A DNA stretch of 64,000 nucleotides from Siphonodentalium dalli (GCA_032622095.1 CP136064.1:177460247-177524246); one strand, 5' to 3'. Shown: positions 10,697 through 23,239, counted from the first letter of the stretch. Translations and numbers: made by a program. Notes: generated by a model from the sequence alone, not told the origin.

Positions 10697-11410
10697 GGTC
10701 CGCCCGACCGTTAGAAAAGGACCGCCAACATAATTTGAATTTAATTGGGGATTCATTACGACAAGAATTTATCATAAATTAAGTTTATCGGAACCAACCT
10801 ATAAGGTAGTTAGATTGCGAATATGGAGGAGACATTTGGTTAGAGAGATTAAAGTGATACATCATCACTAAAACTCGGAAGTTGTTAAACTGTGGTTATA
10901 GATAGAGTTACTTGACTTCGTAACCAACGAATGTTGATCGTTACTACGGCTAGTGTATAGCCTATTTTTGGGGTACTTTCTTATTCCTGATAGTTCAACG
11001 GCCACAATATATCATAAATTCGTATGATACTATCCTATGAGAATAAATGATTAACTTGATTGAATCTCATATTGGACATCACTCGTAATATCGATCACCC
11101 GTGGGACATCCCGTTCAAGTCCAGATAGTAACCTCACTGTCCTCAGTTGGGGGATTCTGCCATGGGATTGGGTAGCCCAACATCAGGTTGAGTGAAATTG
11201 GACCATCTAAGTCAACATAAAAGGAAGGATTTAATACATAACAGGGCCTGCTAAAAAAAATAGGGGGATTTAAGGAGTTTCCGGTACCAGCTTTAAATAA
11301 AACTACTAGAACTACTATTGTTAGTCATCGACATCGGCACTCTACCAGGGTATCATAATTCCACAGGCGTCCAAGCAGGCTTTCCATTTAACATTTTGAT
11401 GTAACGACCC

Positions 11411-13320
11411 CTCTGCAATGCGGGTGCGCCGTTTCACCGTCTCATGGAGACCGCTCTGCCAGGGTTGCAATGGCACATTTGTGTACTCTACATAGATGAC
11501 GTCCTGATCTTTTCGAAGACGTTTAAAAAGCAATGTGAGCGATTGGACAAAGTCTTGACAAGGATCAAGGATGCTGGATTGAACATTTCCTCCAAAAAGT
11601 GTCATTTATTCCGAGATAAATGTGCCTTTTTGGGACACGTGGGGTATGAAAAGGGGGTGGCACCTGACCCTGATAAAGTGAAAGCGATAGACATGGGTCC
11701 AGCCGAGGAATGTCAAAGATGTGAGAAGCTTTCTGGGAACAGCATCCTATTACAGGAAATTCATCCGAAATTTTGCTCAAGTCGCCAAACCACTGCACAA
11801 ATTGACAGAGAAGGATGATACATTTTATTGGAACTCTGAGTGTCAAGCAGTATTCCATGAAGTGATCACGGGGCACTAAATTGGCTTTGAAGGTTTAAGT
11901 ACCAAGAAGGTCAGCTAGCTAGGTGGATACATGTGTTAGACACGTATGATTTTACAATCCAGCATCACCCAGGGAGACTCCACACCAATGCAGATGGTCT
12001 TTCTAGAAGACCTTGCGAGAACTTCACCTATTGTGCGAGGCAACAATTGAAAGAAGAGAGAGCAGAGCACTGTGTACATAGAGTTACCAGGCAGGCCGGC
12101 AATGCAGTCAGACACAAGCCACTGTGGCCACTCCCTGGGTAGTCCCAAAGTCAAGAGAAAAAATTGAAGAAGCGCAGAAGAATGACAAAGAAATAGGAGT
12201 GGTGATTAAATGGAATGAACAAGGCGAAAGGCCTAGGTGAGAACATATATCACCACTATCCAACAAAGTGAAGACACATTGGGCGCACTGGCTTCGTTTG
12301 GAGCTGCAGAATGGCAATTAGTTCTTCCAAAGTGTTGGAGAGACGAAGCTCTCAGAATGTTGCATAGCGACCCAAGTGGGGGTCACATGGGTGTCAACAA
12401 ATTAATCAATCGCCTGAGGGAACGATTCTATTGGACTGGGTATTACAATTCTGTCGACATGTATGTACAAAAGTGCCTACACTGCCAGAGGAGGAAGCCA
12501 CGGCCATCGTCAAAGGGAGACACCAAACAATACATCGTTGGGGCCCCAATGGAAAGGGTAGCGATGGATATCAGATTATTTTACGAGATGGGCTGAAGCA
12601 TTTCCAATGGCAGATCAAGAAGCAGTGACAATAAAGAATTTGTAGCCCGGTGGGGAGTCCCATTACAAGTCCACACTGACCAGGGCAGGTAGTTTGAGGG
12701 GCACATATTCCAATAGTTATGCAAAAGCTTACACATTGACAAAACAAGAACATCACAATATCACCCACAGAGTGATGGCCTGGTAAAGCGCTTAATTCAT
12801 ACTATCAAAGACATGTTAAGCAAGTATATATCCAAATCACAGAGGGACTGGGATACCTTTTTACCATTGATGCTGTCAGCGTACCGTGCATCAGTCCATG
12901 ACAGTACAGGCTTTTCTCCATGTATGATGATGTTGGGGGCGGGAGACCGACTTACCTGTTGTACCCTTCATACTTACCTGACAGGGAGACGCATGGCAAT
13001 GACATGGATAAAGTTGTAATACACAACTACGTGGAGGAACTCCAGAGGAGACTAGAAAAAGTCCACGAGGTGGCACGACAGACCTTGAAAAAGTCCAGCG
13101 ACAGACAGAAAAGATAGTATACTTACGAGCCCATAAAAATAGCAAAATGTACCCCAATATCGGAGATATAGTGGTGTTGAGGTCTTTGCAGGTCGGGAAG
13201 GGGATGTCGAGGAAACTGGTCCCAAAGTTTGATGGCCCATACACCATGATTGAAAAGCTATCAGATGAATTATATCGAATTAAGAAAGGACCAAAGAAGC
13301 TGGGGTAATAATGTGAAGCG
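11411..13320 (+). pseudogene. pol: Ty3/gypsy pol remnant: RT, RNase H, integrase
   Basis: RT starts in mid-domain (LCNAGAPF), followed by the active-site motif YIDDVLIF and FLGHVGYEKG. A frameshift near 11700 separates this from the SFLGTASYYRKFIRNFA continuation. RNase H jumps from FHEV to ALNWL, losing its catalytic core, but keeps the end DTYDFTIQHHPGR and NADGLSRRPC. Integrase retains the HHCC zinc finger (GGHMGVNK to CLHCQRRK, about 12370-12495), then drops from AMDI straight to the DYFTRWAEAF block, losing about 20 residues. The second catalytic Asp (HTDQG) remains. At the position of the third catalytic residue Lys replaces Glu (LVKR). A GPY/F-like module (KFDGPYTMIEKL) closes the frame near 13300. 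In-frame stops occur at several points. Confidence 0.9.
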
Positions 13321-13345
13321 CTTAGTGCCCTCTCGGGGATACGCG

Positions 13346-14570
13346 CTATATAAGCTCCATCATTATCATTTTAACATATGAATGGCGGGAGCCCAGATAA
13401 AAGTCAGAGGGGAAGTCGGGATACCAGCGCTTGTAGGCAGAACAAGGATGACAAAGACAGAGAGTAGAATGAGAGGCAGGGGAAACCGGGGGAGTCGGGA
13501 CACCAGCGCTAGTAGACGGAACACAGATGACAAAGAAAGAGAGTAGAAAGAGAGAAAGGGAAAACTGGGGGAGCAGAAGCAACAGAGACAGAGCGAGCAG
13601 GAACAGCAGAGGTAGAGAGAGTAGGAATAGAAGTGACAGAGAGCGCAAGAGCCCGACAGTGACGATGGCATCAGTAGTGACTAGGGTCGAGAAGGGTGGC
13701 GACACGAAAGAAACAGCGGCATCAAGGTCAGAGACGGTGGCGAAGCGTACCGATGCATTTTCAGGTCCTGTGGAGTCCTGGGTCTCACCGCAAAGAATAA
13801 TTATCTCTGCCCCAGTGTACCCGGTGAAGATAAATGAAACGCCAGACGTTGAGACTTTTTTGGCGACAGAGGCGATAAAGGCACTGATGTCGTCTACAGT
13901 AGTAACACCAGGGGGAGCTGGACAGGAGGTTACGTCAGCGGAAATGATGGAAATTGTAGCGGAAATTGAGAGAGAATCAAGGGAGAGCCAGGGAGTCATG
14001 GGAAGTGTGATCACCGAAGGTACGACAGACCTAGAATTGCGCCCGGCCTGCTGGATGCGTTAGAAAATGTAGATTTAAGGATACGAGTTGCAACGGCAGA
14101 GACAGCGATCCAGATGCATGGCGTGTTAATGTTACCAAGCTGCACTCAGACCACGGCACCGAGTGTGACAGAACGTGGCGTAAATACGGACGAGGAATAT
14201 GTTCCCGCTTATGATTCCAGAACAGTTGTCCCTAAGTTCGACCCGTCGGCTTATCTGCCATCACCGTTCTCATCTTATGAACAGCTCTCAGCTGACCCAA
14301 ATTTATTTTTATTGGTGCACCTAGCAATTACATGGAAGGGAGCACGGCGAAAATATTAAGATCGGCCCGGAGGAGTGCTAGAGCTCATCTTAAAGGCTAT
14401 CAGAGGCACTTCGCTCCAGAAGGAAACCTCTGCATCAAGAAGACAGAGAGTGTTAGTCTACCAAATCAGAAAACGTATAGTCAGACTGAGTATTGGACCA
14501 GGGATCCACTTTCAAAGGTCACGACTTCCACAGCAGCACATACAGACAACGATTTAATCGAAGAATGAAC
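13346..14570 (+). pseudogene. Post-integrase region of the gypsy element, charged ORF of unknown role
   Basis: Two 81 bp-spaced repeats ('agtcggga(t/c)accagcgct') at about 13409 and 13490 open the region. The frame at 13527-14063 encodes an Arg/Ser/Glu-rich start and a more ordinary acidic second half, and reads on after a frameshift near 14040 to about 14359. I see no signal peptide, fusion peptide or membrane anchor, so nothing supports an envelope protein. It may be a relocated gag-like or accessory product. The antisense 222-codon frame (13346-14014) mirrors its composition. Confidence 0.45.
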
Positions 14571-14620
14571 TAGAGCATACATATAGACACAAATATTCCA
14601 TTTCTTTGTTTTATTTCGCT

Positions 14621-14636
14621 GGGGGGGGGGGGGGGG
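14621..14636 (+). promoter_or_regulatory. Polypurine tract of the gypsy element
   Basis: Sixteen G residues directly abut the TG start of the 3' LTR at 14637, the position expected for the plus-strand priming tract. Confidence 0.75.
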
Positions 14637-15776
14637 TGTAACGGAATTACCTTTTATGTTCGCTGAGTGAACTAAATTTAAGTGCGTCTTTGCGCTATTT
14701 TCAGTTTCGGTCTTTTTTTTCACACTTATTTCCAAAAGTACCCCATTTTCTGGCACAAAAGTACCATTTATTTACTCCTTTCTGTTAATTCCATTATACC
14801 ACTCCCGACTTATGTCATTCCAAATTGAATCAATGCGTTATCGTTGTGTATTGTCATGTATTATAGTGGTAAATCCACTTTGTCTGTTAAGTCGGCCATT
14901 TTGACATATTCTATTTCCGGTGCAGAATAGTTATGCTCCAATGGCACCATTCTTGTTGCCTATTCATCCTATTTATTTTTCTTTACGGACAGTTAGAGGG
15001 ACCTTGGGTCGCTCGGTCCGACCCTATTTAAATTGGGTCGTATCGAATCGGGTCGTGTCGCTTTTGCGACCTGAGCCGTTTGGTCGTTCCAACTGGCTCG
15101 GGTATAAAAGGGTCCGCCCGACCGTTAGAAAAGGACCGCCTAACATAATTTGAATTTAATTGGGGATTCATTACGACAAGAAGTTATCATAAATTCAGTT
15201 TATCGGAAACAACCGATAAGGTATAAGATAGTTAGATTGCGAATATGGAGGAGACATTTGATTAGAGAGATTAAAGTGATACATCATCACTAAAACTCGG
15301 AGGTTGTTAAACTGTGGTTATAGATAGAGTTACCTACCTTCGTAACCAACGAATGTTGATCTTTACTACGGCTAGTTTATAGCCTATTTTCGGGGTACTT
15401 TTTTGTTACTGATAGTTCAACGACCAGCGCAACAAACTCGTAATATCGGTTACCCGTGGGACAATCCGTGCAAGTCCAGATAGTAACCTCACTGTCCTCA
15501 GTTGGGGGGTTCTGCCATGGGATTGGGTAGCCTAGTATGAGGTTGAGTGAAATTGGACCATCTAAGTCAACATCAAAGGAGGATTTCATACATAATAGGG
15601 CCTGCTAAAAGAAATAGGGGGATTTAAGGAGTTTCTGGTACCAGCTTTAAATACAACTACTAGAACTACTATTGTTAGTCATGGACATCGGCACTCTACC
15701 AGGGTATTAGAATTCCACAGGCGTCCAAGCAGGCTTTCCGTGTAACATTTTGATGTAACGGCCCCTCTGCGTTACA
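14637..15776 (+). repeat. 3' LTR, 1140 bp
   Basis: Starts 'tgtaacggaattacc' and ends 'ctctgcgttaca'. TATAAAAG occurs at 15103-15110. It aligns with the 5' LTR throughout apart from the MITE composite and a deletion of about 90 bp near 15425. Its intact end shows what the 5' LTR lost at the deletion junction. Confidence 0.9.
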
Positions 15777-15930
15777 ATATGTTGCCATTTCACTGAAATC
15801 CCTTTTGGAGGTGAAACTGAACATCCATGCGAAATTTCATTTTGAAATGATATAACCCATCGCTGAGATAACTGCGCGGACGGACATATCATGATTTCTA
15901 GATAAACAAAGCAGGATAACTCTAGAACGG
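15777..15930. repeat. Dispersed repeat with 'ggacgg' motif
   Basis: Contains 'gaaatttcattttgaaatg' and 'gcgcggacggacatat', resembling the bivalve-style repeats elsewhere in the window. It lies directly after the 3' target duplication. Confidence 0.4.
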
Positions 15931-16017
15931 AAATTATGACATACTTATGACTACTACATGTACAACCCTGCACATGTGGCCACTTCCTCAATACCAAAAT
16001 TCACTGAGAAAACAGAT

Positions 16018-16177
16018 CTTCAAACATTAGACGAACAATACAACATGAAACAATGATTGATTGAATCGGGTCAACTCAATCACCCGCATTGAAATGATGT
16101 AGGACAAACGTGGAACATGAGCTAAGGGGTACCCGCAAGTCGATCCTTCACGTGGTGCGGCCGCCATTGTACCAACA
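16018..16177 (+). repeat. Dispersed repeat Z, copy 1
   Basis: Matches 24218-24413 through 'caaacatt/cagac', 'gattgattga', 'cgggtcaactcaa(t/c)cacccg', 'gatgtaggac' and 'catgagcta'. No coding content. Confidence 0.7.
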
Positions 16178-17789
16178 GGCCATGCACCTAATATTGGACT
16201 GATTTATCTCCAACTGACCGTATCCTTTTAAGACATGTACATTCTAAATTATTAATATTAAACATCTCCAAGGAACCATCTTATTAAATTTTATTGGTTA
16301 AATTAATTTTTATTCTACATCTAAATATTGAGCTCTTTGTATCACTCAGTTACAGCTAAATTTAATGTCGACCAGTTCCATCCATATTAATATTGTAGTG
16401 CTCATTCAATTGTATACAAGTAACATCTGTGTGTGCATAACATTGTATGGATATTTGTATCGTTACTAATAAATAATCTAAATTTAAAAATAATCTAAAA
16501 AATGAACGAATTGAACAAACGCCAGTGTCTGTATGAAACATGCAAGAACAATATACTTTAAACTATTACAAAAATAGCCATTTTGACTAAACAAACCCAT
16601 TATTAATATTGTATAACATATATGTGTTCCGTTTCGAAGTTATAATAATAATTGGGCCGCTGTTATCAAAACAATGGATAATAGTATTACACATTGCCTT
16701 TTCTAAAACATAATTTTTTCAATCAGTCCAAACATCTGATTGTCATCCCAATAATTAAGTCCAGCATTACATTGTGGTATCTGGTGTAGCATGTCCAGAC
16801 GACCCTAATAATAACGGTGTTACAAGTCGAGACTCTGGTGTCGCGAAACTGCCTGGTCGCGAGATGGGATCAGCGATTACTGTTCAATCAACAACAATCT
16901 CTGGACAAAAGTGTGCTGTATCGAGATTTTTAAGTTGGTGTCGCTAAGCACGACCACGTGGAAGTGGTTTATCTCCGTATTGTATAGTGGTACATGCATG
17001 TCGTCACCCTTAGTCAGTGATACGTGACGGGGTGATGCGGATGTCTCACCCCGTTATTTGAATATGCCTGAACCAAAGGGAGTTGGGAAGTTCAGACCGA
17101 CCATATGTTGCGATTATGCGGATACTTAAAGTGTCCAAGCAATATTAGTTTTTTTAAACCAAGAACGAAATATTTTCATACTTTCAGTCTGCAATCGCAG
17201 TCAGTTGGAGATATTCCATTCATCTCTATGGGGGTGTTGCGTTAGGTTCGCAAGTCCTACCCATTTCTGGTCAGTTGGAAAATAATGAGGTATCAATTTG
17301 AATATTGCAAAGCTAATTGGGAGCAAATAAATTTTTCTCTGGAATTGGGAATTTAATGCAAGTCGCTGCGTTTGTTTCTCAATTTGGTATGCATTATGTT
17401 TGTTTTTCTGGAGCCGGTATAATAGTATTGAGGGAGTTTGGGAAAAACGTAAATTCATGTAAGCTTTCAGCTTTGGTTACAATGTCGGGGAGTTTGGTTA
17501 CAATGTCTGACACATTTGTGGCATTAACGACTTTCTGAAATGTTCGGATTTGCAGTCGCCACGGGGTCTCCTGAAGGAATAGCCCGATACCTCCCCGGCT
17601 CGTGGGTGTAAGAGTATGGTTAGATAGCCAGGTGCGTCGGCATTAATTATTTTGAAGAGCATTTTTAATTTATGAAATTAGCGTCTTATTTGTACTGCAG
17701 TCCAACAAACTTCAAACAGTAAATCTTTAACAGGGGCAGAGTGCGTTAATTCACTGACAATTCTTGTTGCACTTTATGAAGGCGATTGA
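16178..17789. other. AT-rich stretch, no gene recognised
   Basis: Contains A/T-rich sequence with 'taatatt' repeats (16240-16640). The frames at 17201-17458 (minus) and 17317-17538 (plus) show no domain. Further LINE-derived sequence may reach down to about 17650 but is too decayed to claim. Confidence 0.5.
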
Positions 17790-18306
17790 TTCTTTCAGTT
17801 TGTGTTGGGGCGCACAGTACCAGACACTATCGACGTAGTCCATTAGAGGTAGTATATACGTTAGATAAACACATTCAAGTGTCTTACAGTCAAATACAAA
17901 TTGTTCCACTTGAGATAATTTTGGAGTTCCATGCCAAAATGCGTCTGCACGTCTACACTGGAAACGTCGTTTCTCTGGAATTGCATGTTGAGGTGGAGAT
18001 TTCCGGATACTAGGAGTAAGACAGCGCTACCGTTTTTGATGGATTAAAGACCATCAGCCATTTATGAGCCCATTCGTCAATTGTATTTAAGTCGTTATTC
18101 AAATCACTTGTAAGAATACCCAGATCGTAATGGGAGGCGGTCAAACATGTATCATCTGCAAATATTCCCGTATCTGATTGGATGACGTCAAGTATGTCGT
18201 TTACATAGACCAACAATAGGGGCACCCCTACTGGGATACGTTTCATATCAGAATATGTGTCATTAAAATATGAGACATGAAGAGACCTGACAGACTTGAA
18301 TGACAA
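17790..18306 (-). pseudogene. LINE-type reverse transcriptase fragment
   Basis: The minus-strand frame at 18306-18010 contains GVPLLLVYVNDILD, the catalytic box FADDT and LNTIDEWAHKWLMVFNPSKT. These match the fingers/palm of non-LTR retrotransposon RTs of the Jockey/CR1 type. The usual Gln-Gly before the first motif is lost through a local frameshift. Beyond the stop, another frame continues with a decayed 'HFGMELQNYLKW' motif and 'LPLMDYVDSVWY', typical of the following region. It is 5'-truncated, with no endonuclease domain. Confidence 0.8.
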
Positions 18307-18309
18307 TGA

Positions 18310-21300
18310 GAATGCAAACCTTGGTTTACATAAACCTGAGTTTTTTAAAAGACGAGAGTTCGGACAAATAATCCAATATGGGCTTACTCGTTTCGAAGCT
18401 AGGTAACATGTTTCGATCTCGACCTAGTCCAGACTATGGTTTATGTGACACCTGGTCCAGACCAGACACCAGCATTCAGCCGACAGCATTTTGATAACAT
18501 TCAGCACAGGTACAGGTTGGCCTTTGGTAATGGGGGGAATAGTTGGCTTCAGACCACATTCACTGATTAAACGACATATTTTAAGTTGACTGGGGATAAT
18601 GATAGATCGTTGTTGAGCTATTCTGCGAGAATCTTTGCACATGTTATTTATCAGTATTTGGCTTCATTATATACCAGCCAACAAACTGGTCTAGCTATAT
18701 CTATGACATGAACACTAAACGGGCGGACTTATCGTAGATTAGATTTAATTAGAGTCAAATCAGCTGCAATAGAACGACAGGACAGTTACTGAAATTAAAC
18801 TGGATACGTTTCCTGTAAATCGCCTCTAAATGTGAGCAGCGTTGATCAGTAAATAATGAGGTTGTTTAGCGTGCAAGGATATTTTGCCGTTGTCCTATGT
18901 CCAACCAAATGATACCAAGACTTCCAACACCTAATTGTGTTGAAGATTTACTACTTACATACGTCTTGCGTTATCTTTTGATCATATCAGGCTCATTTAT
19001 TACTTTAAATTTGGATTTGACTATATTTAGTGTCTCTTTTCAATATCAAACTCAATATGTCAAAATAAAATATTAAAGTCTTCATTAATTCATCTCGAAG
19101 TAATCAGATGTAATCAAACAGTATTTGCAAACTTTTAGACAAGTATTGCATTTGTAATACTGGAATTTTTTTTTTTTATTGATTTGTAATCATCAAATTG
19201 AACAATATTCGTATTTTAATCAAATAATTTAGGCATGTGATCGCCCCGGCCCGTTCCTGTTTCAGATTAGACAAATACCGCGAAAATGACAACTTTGGAT
19301 AAAATAGCGGTACATTGTACTAACAGCACCAGTCGCCCTACCAGCACCATATCAATTCAGCGGGACACACCAACATCATAGAAAATTAGCATGACCACTT
19401 AATAAGGGGTGAATACAATTTACTCAGCAGAACCGTGCGCCGACAGCATGCATGGCAAGTTGGCCGGGGTAAATACAGACCGTAATATATGAACTCATTC
19501 TGTTAGACGCAAAGCTTCATGTACGTAATTCTCCAAAGTTACCTGAGACAAGATCATGTCTTTGGAAATCAGTTCAAAAGAGAATAAGTTTTCCTGTCAC
19601 ATTTCCATGTTGAACGAAATAACTATCTCCACCTAGAACCATCGGAGAAATCTCCCGGAAAATGATAGCAGTAGATTAAATTCGTGATTATATAGCTGAC
19701 GAGTGGGTCCCATGTGAAGGCTTCAGAGATGCCATGCTGAGCGAGGTGTCATTTGTAAGATTTGATCGTGGTGTTGGCAAGCCTAATATCGCGCGTGATA
19801 AAGGTATTAATGGCCGAGAATGGCTCCCTAAGGATTATCCATTTCCCAGAGCTTATTTTCACTACCATTCACACATTTAATTGATGGCAGTATGTTACTT
19901 GGATCGTGAATGGAACATTTCTTTGTTATAAGCTGGATTATACATCCAAATGAAAAGCGTGGGTTGGTTTATTGTATCCCCACATTTCAAAGAAAAATGG
20001 AGTAGGGTATACTCATTTTGACTTTATCCGTCTACGCATATATCTCAGCCATAGTTTGTCGGATCTTCATAGAATGATAGCTTGGAACGTTCCAACTGGT
20101 AGCTCAAGCTATGCAACATTAAGACACCCCACACGTGAGATTGCAACATTTCCAACAAAAAAAGTTTAAATAAAAGTAGGCAGATATGAGATTTATTAAT
20201 AGTAGCTGCATGTTCAATAGTCTGGGTTCACTCAGGGGGCTGCAACGATGCGGAGGTTTGCCGAAGCGATGTAAACCATGGTTTTCCCTATGATGAACAC
20301 TTAAGTTGATGAACCTGATAAAATTGTCGCTCTAGACTGATAAACATTATTGTCGAGCTAGACTGATGAAAAGCTCTGTACGGTAATACGTGTACATTGA
20401 AGCTAATTTAGTATTTAGTTTTATTTACAAATAGTGTGCTAAATTGACGACATGACAAACAGTTTTACAGTCTGATTGTCCCCAAACTTGTTGGTTTAAA
20501 TGTTTGAAATGTTAAGTTAGAGCTCAGTACATGGGTAGCAGTTTTTTGTGTAAAACAGAAACTCGAAAAGTAAAAAATTCCACCACTATAATAATTATAG
20601 TCTATCATTTTCGGTTTTTTGACACAAATTTCCAACTGTGCTATTCAAAACATGAATCGTGATGCATCGTGGTAACACACTGACAATGCAATGCATCGTG
20701 GCAGCCATAATGATATATTTCAAACATATAATAATTCAATACTATTACCAGGCTTTGTTGCTTGCAATGCCCGCACATCTGCGAACTTATCATTTTGATA
20801 AACATTAATGTTTTGCCAAGAACATCAATTTTGACGAAAATGTGGACATGATTTTAAAAATTTACTAGTTTCACATGTATATCTATTCAACTGTATGATA
20901 CCTGTTGTTTTTAAATATAATCCATGTACATGCTTTCTTAATATAACTTCTACTCACATTGTCAGAATTTGGTGCTGACGCATCACTAATTCGGACATTT
21001 CGCTGAAAAGTAGGGGACATCAATTGGTGTTATTGGAATGTTGAATGGAGAATATATTGAAATATCAAAATAGCAACGAACCAAGAGACACTGGGTTCGA
21101 AATGCACACCCAGGGTTCGCGCTGCCAATTTAGCAAACTGCTATAAAAAAATGAATTTCCAACCAAAATTGGCATCTACCTTTTTGGCTTTTGGCAATTG
21201 ATCGCCATCGGGCATATAATAAAGCGTGCAGTCAATCGGTCGGAAACAAAAACAAATTGCTGTCCTGTCACGACATGGAAAATCGGGTCTTATTTAAAAG

Positions 21301-21452
21301 CGTACATGTATAATGGATTCGCGGCTTATGTCACATGGTTTTCGAATATATACTCGACTATAACACATAGTAGGCTATTGATTCATTTTAACAAACATTA
21401 GTCTAAGGGCTTCATGAAGTCTAACTCTTTATGAATCTGTGTTTTTCTAAAT
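18310..21452. other. Long non-coding stretch with one repeat relic
   Basis: Apart from repeat W at 19261-19396 I see no supported gene. The 72-codon minus frame at 18424-18642 and the 65-codon plus frame at 19972-20169 show no domain. Confidence 0.5.
19261..19396 (+). repeat. Dispersed repeat W, copy 1
   Basis: Shares 'gaaaatgacaactttg/at', 'taacagcacc/atca', 'caattcagc' and 'ccaacatcatag' with 59638-59778, in the same order and strand. Confidence 0.65.
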
Positions 21453-21634
21453 AGTGGGTGTGAGATAAAGTATCATAGATATGTGCGCTTCATAACTCAG
21501 CTTTCATAAACAAATTATCTATCGTAAGCGGTTTTTTTTTGTTGGAAGTGGGTGTGAGATAAAGTATCATAGATATGTGCGCTTCATAACTCAGCTTTCA
21601 CAAACAAATTATCTATCGTAAGCGGTTTTATTTT
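21453..21634. repeat. Tandem duplication, 94 bp period
   Basis: 'agtgggtgtgagataaagta' occurs at 21453 and 21547, and both copies run almost identically to 'atcgtaagcggtttt'. The near identity suggests a recent event. Confidence 0.9.
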
Positions 21635-21680
21635 TTGGAAATCTCAATTCATAAGTGGCACCAAACTGTATGTTCTCCCG

Positions 21681-21909
21681 AAATCCGCACATTATCTGCT
21701 TATAATAGAACTTGTTTCTAAGCAAATTGTGTGCGGACAATGACACAAATAAGCCAACTCACGACTTTTCATGTGTACCCTCTTTAACATGTGTTTTCAC
21801 TGTGGCCACCGCCATAAAACGAAATAATGGATATGACTCAATTATCTGCTTATATCAGAATCAGATAATCACATCATGTACATATTATAGTTCGATAATG
21901 TGCGTATTT
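21681..21909 (+). mobile_element. MITE family X, copy 3, uninterrupted
   Basis: Terminal inverted repeats 'aaatccgcacattatc' and the complement of 'gataatgtgcgtattt' define a 229 bp element. It lacks the hairpin of copy 1. The sequence just outside its right end ('gcgaaaatatgttgc') is the intact counterpart of the site split by the gypsy insertion. Confidence 0.7.
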
Positions 21910-22249
21910 ACGCGAAAATATGTTGCACCAAAATATATGGGTCGGAAAAAGTGGCAAAATCAAATCAAAAGCGGCTAAAACATGCAATTGGAAACAGTGT
22001 TGGCAATATATAATTCCCCTCCCGCCCTATTGAGGCTGTTCTGGCATTATTTTTCGACTCAAATGCTTTCACTAAATTTCTTGTTTCAAAACGATATAGG
22101 TGCAGCTGATTCAAATGATGTCACCACTTCTGTAAACAGTGTCGTAATTACCGTACTTTTTCCTCTGCAATCTTTCACGGAGACTAATTAATAAACTATA
22201 AGCAATCGTTTAATAGTCACCTATTCATGAATGTCGCATATAGTATGGT

Positions 22250-22569
22250 TGAATTAGTCACTCTCGTTGGTTTTTTGTGATGAAGTTACCCAGGTTAACG
22301 AAATTGTGACAAAGTTACCCAGGTGGTGGGGAATTGTGATCAAGTTACACCGGATAAGCAAATCTCACGAGGGATACTGTTCAGTTTTGGCAAGTGACAG
22401 CCCTCAATGAGTATAAATTAAGAAATTTTAGTAGTTGGAGGTGGTAATTTTGAATTGGTTAATATATGAAATTTAATCCCCCCCCCCCCCAACCTGGGTA
22501 AATTTATCACTATTTCGGGAACCTGGGTAACCTTAACACAAAACAAAAACGGTGGGAGTGACCAATTCA
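22250..22569. mobile_element. TIR element, 320 bp
   Basis: The ends 'tgaattagtcactctcg' and the complement of 'gggagtgaccaattca' pair. The pairing continues inward through 'aagttacccagg' and 'cctgggtaa' on the other side. The centre holds a run of ten or so C residues. No ORF. Confidence 0.7.
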
Positions 22570-23239
22570 TCCCTAGAAGTTATTCAGTGATATCTCGGCT
22601 CACCTGAAATGACTGTCATAGCACCGATTGCTTAATCAAGAGAGTATTTAAAATATACAAGTAGGTTATTCCTGAACTATTCATATTCGTGAAAGTTGAG
22701 CATATACGTGCGCCAATTCGTACAAATTTGTGAGAGAATCACGACGCGGTGGTGATTGGGGGCGATGTTGTTCTGGGTAGGAATTTTGTATTTTGATCTC
22801 GAGTCGTCACCGATCGTGTTCGCCATAGTTGATACATGGTTGATTGATTGGTGGTTTAACGTCGTTTTAGCCGCTAGGCCATATAACGACCAAGAACAGA
22901 ATCAGGTATAAAAATGATCGTAACGAAGCAACTGTGTAGATAAATCAGACAGTGGATTAGATTAGAACAATGCAATAATGAGCTATGTACAAATAAAAGC
23001 ACCCAAGAGGAATGTATCTGAAATAACTGATTAGTGTGCAATCATGCTATAAAACGTATAACAGTAGTACACGAATAGATAATAAATAGCAACAAAAGAA
23101 CACGAAATTTACCAAGGATCCACATCGAAATATGGAAAGTAGCTTTTAAAATCAGATTTTGCAGTGATAAGGTATTCATAATATTTGATGAATCGCGCAT
23201 AATCCTTTATCAATGCGTCAAACTGATGGTCGGGGGGGG
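22570..23239. other. No gene; possible SINE-like fragment
   Basis: The stretch near 22843-22900 ('tgattgattggtggtttaac') resembles a phrase common in mollusc interspersed repeats. That is recalled only, without a search. Nothing else is recognised. Confidence 0.3.

Larger units (their letters stand above)
8496..11416 (+). repeat. 5' LTR, split by a MITE composite
   Basis: LTR sequence occupies 8496-8725 and resumes at 10412, ending at 'ctctgc' (11411-11416). The last six bases expected from the 3' LTR ('gttaca') are missing because the deletion junction lies there. It keeps about 90 bp around 11010-11090, including an AATAAA near 11043, that the 3' LTR lacks. Confidence 0.85.
8496..15776 (+). 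mobile_element. Degenerate Ty3/gypsy LTR retrotransposon, internally deleted
   Basis: Two long direct repeats start 'tgtaac', and the 3' copy ends 'gttaca', giving TG...CA boundaries. ATAT at 8492-8495 and 15777-15780 is a 4 bp target duplication. The related sequence at 21905-21930 reads 'gcgaaaatatgttgc' uninterrupted, as expected of the empty site. Gag, protease and the first part of reverse transcriptase are absent; the 5' LTR runs straight into RT. Pol order is RT, RNase H, integrase, typical of Ty3/gypsy. Frameshifts, stops and catalytic losses make it inactive. The LTRs have diverged visibly by substitutions and indels, so insertion is old. Confidence 0.9.

Noticed and set aside
13346..14014. 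222-codon minus-strand frame rich in Ser, Leu and Pro
   Set aside because: It is antisense to the charged post-integrase frame of the gypsy element, and its composition mirrors that of the sense strand.
13527..14359. Envelope gene for the gypsy element
   Set aside because: No signal peptide, membrane anchor, cleavage site or cysteine pattern is visible; the product is charged and low-complexity.
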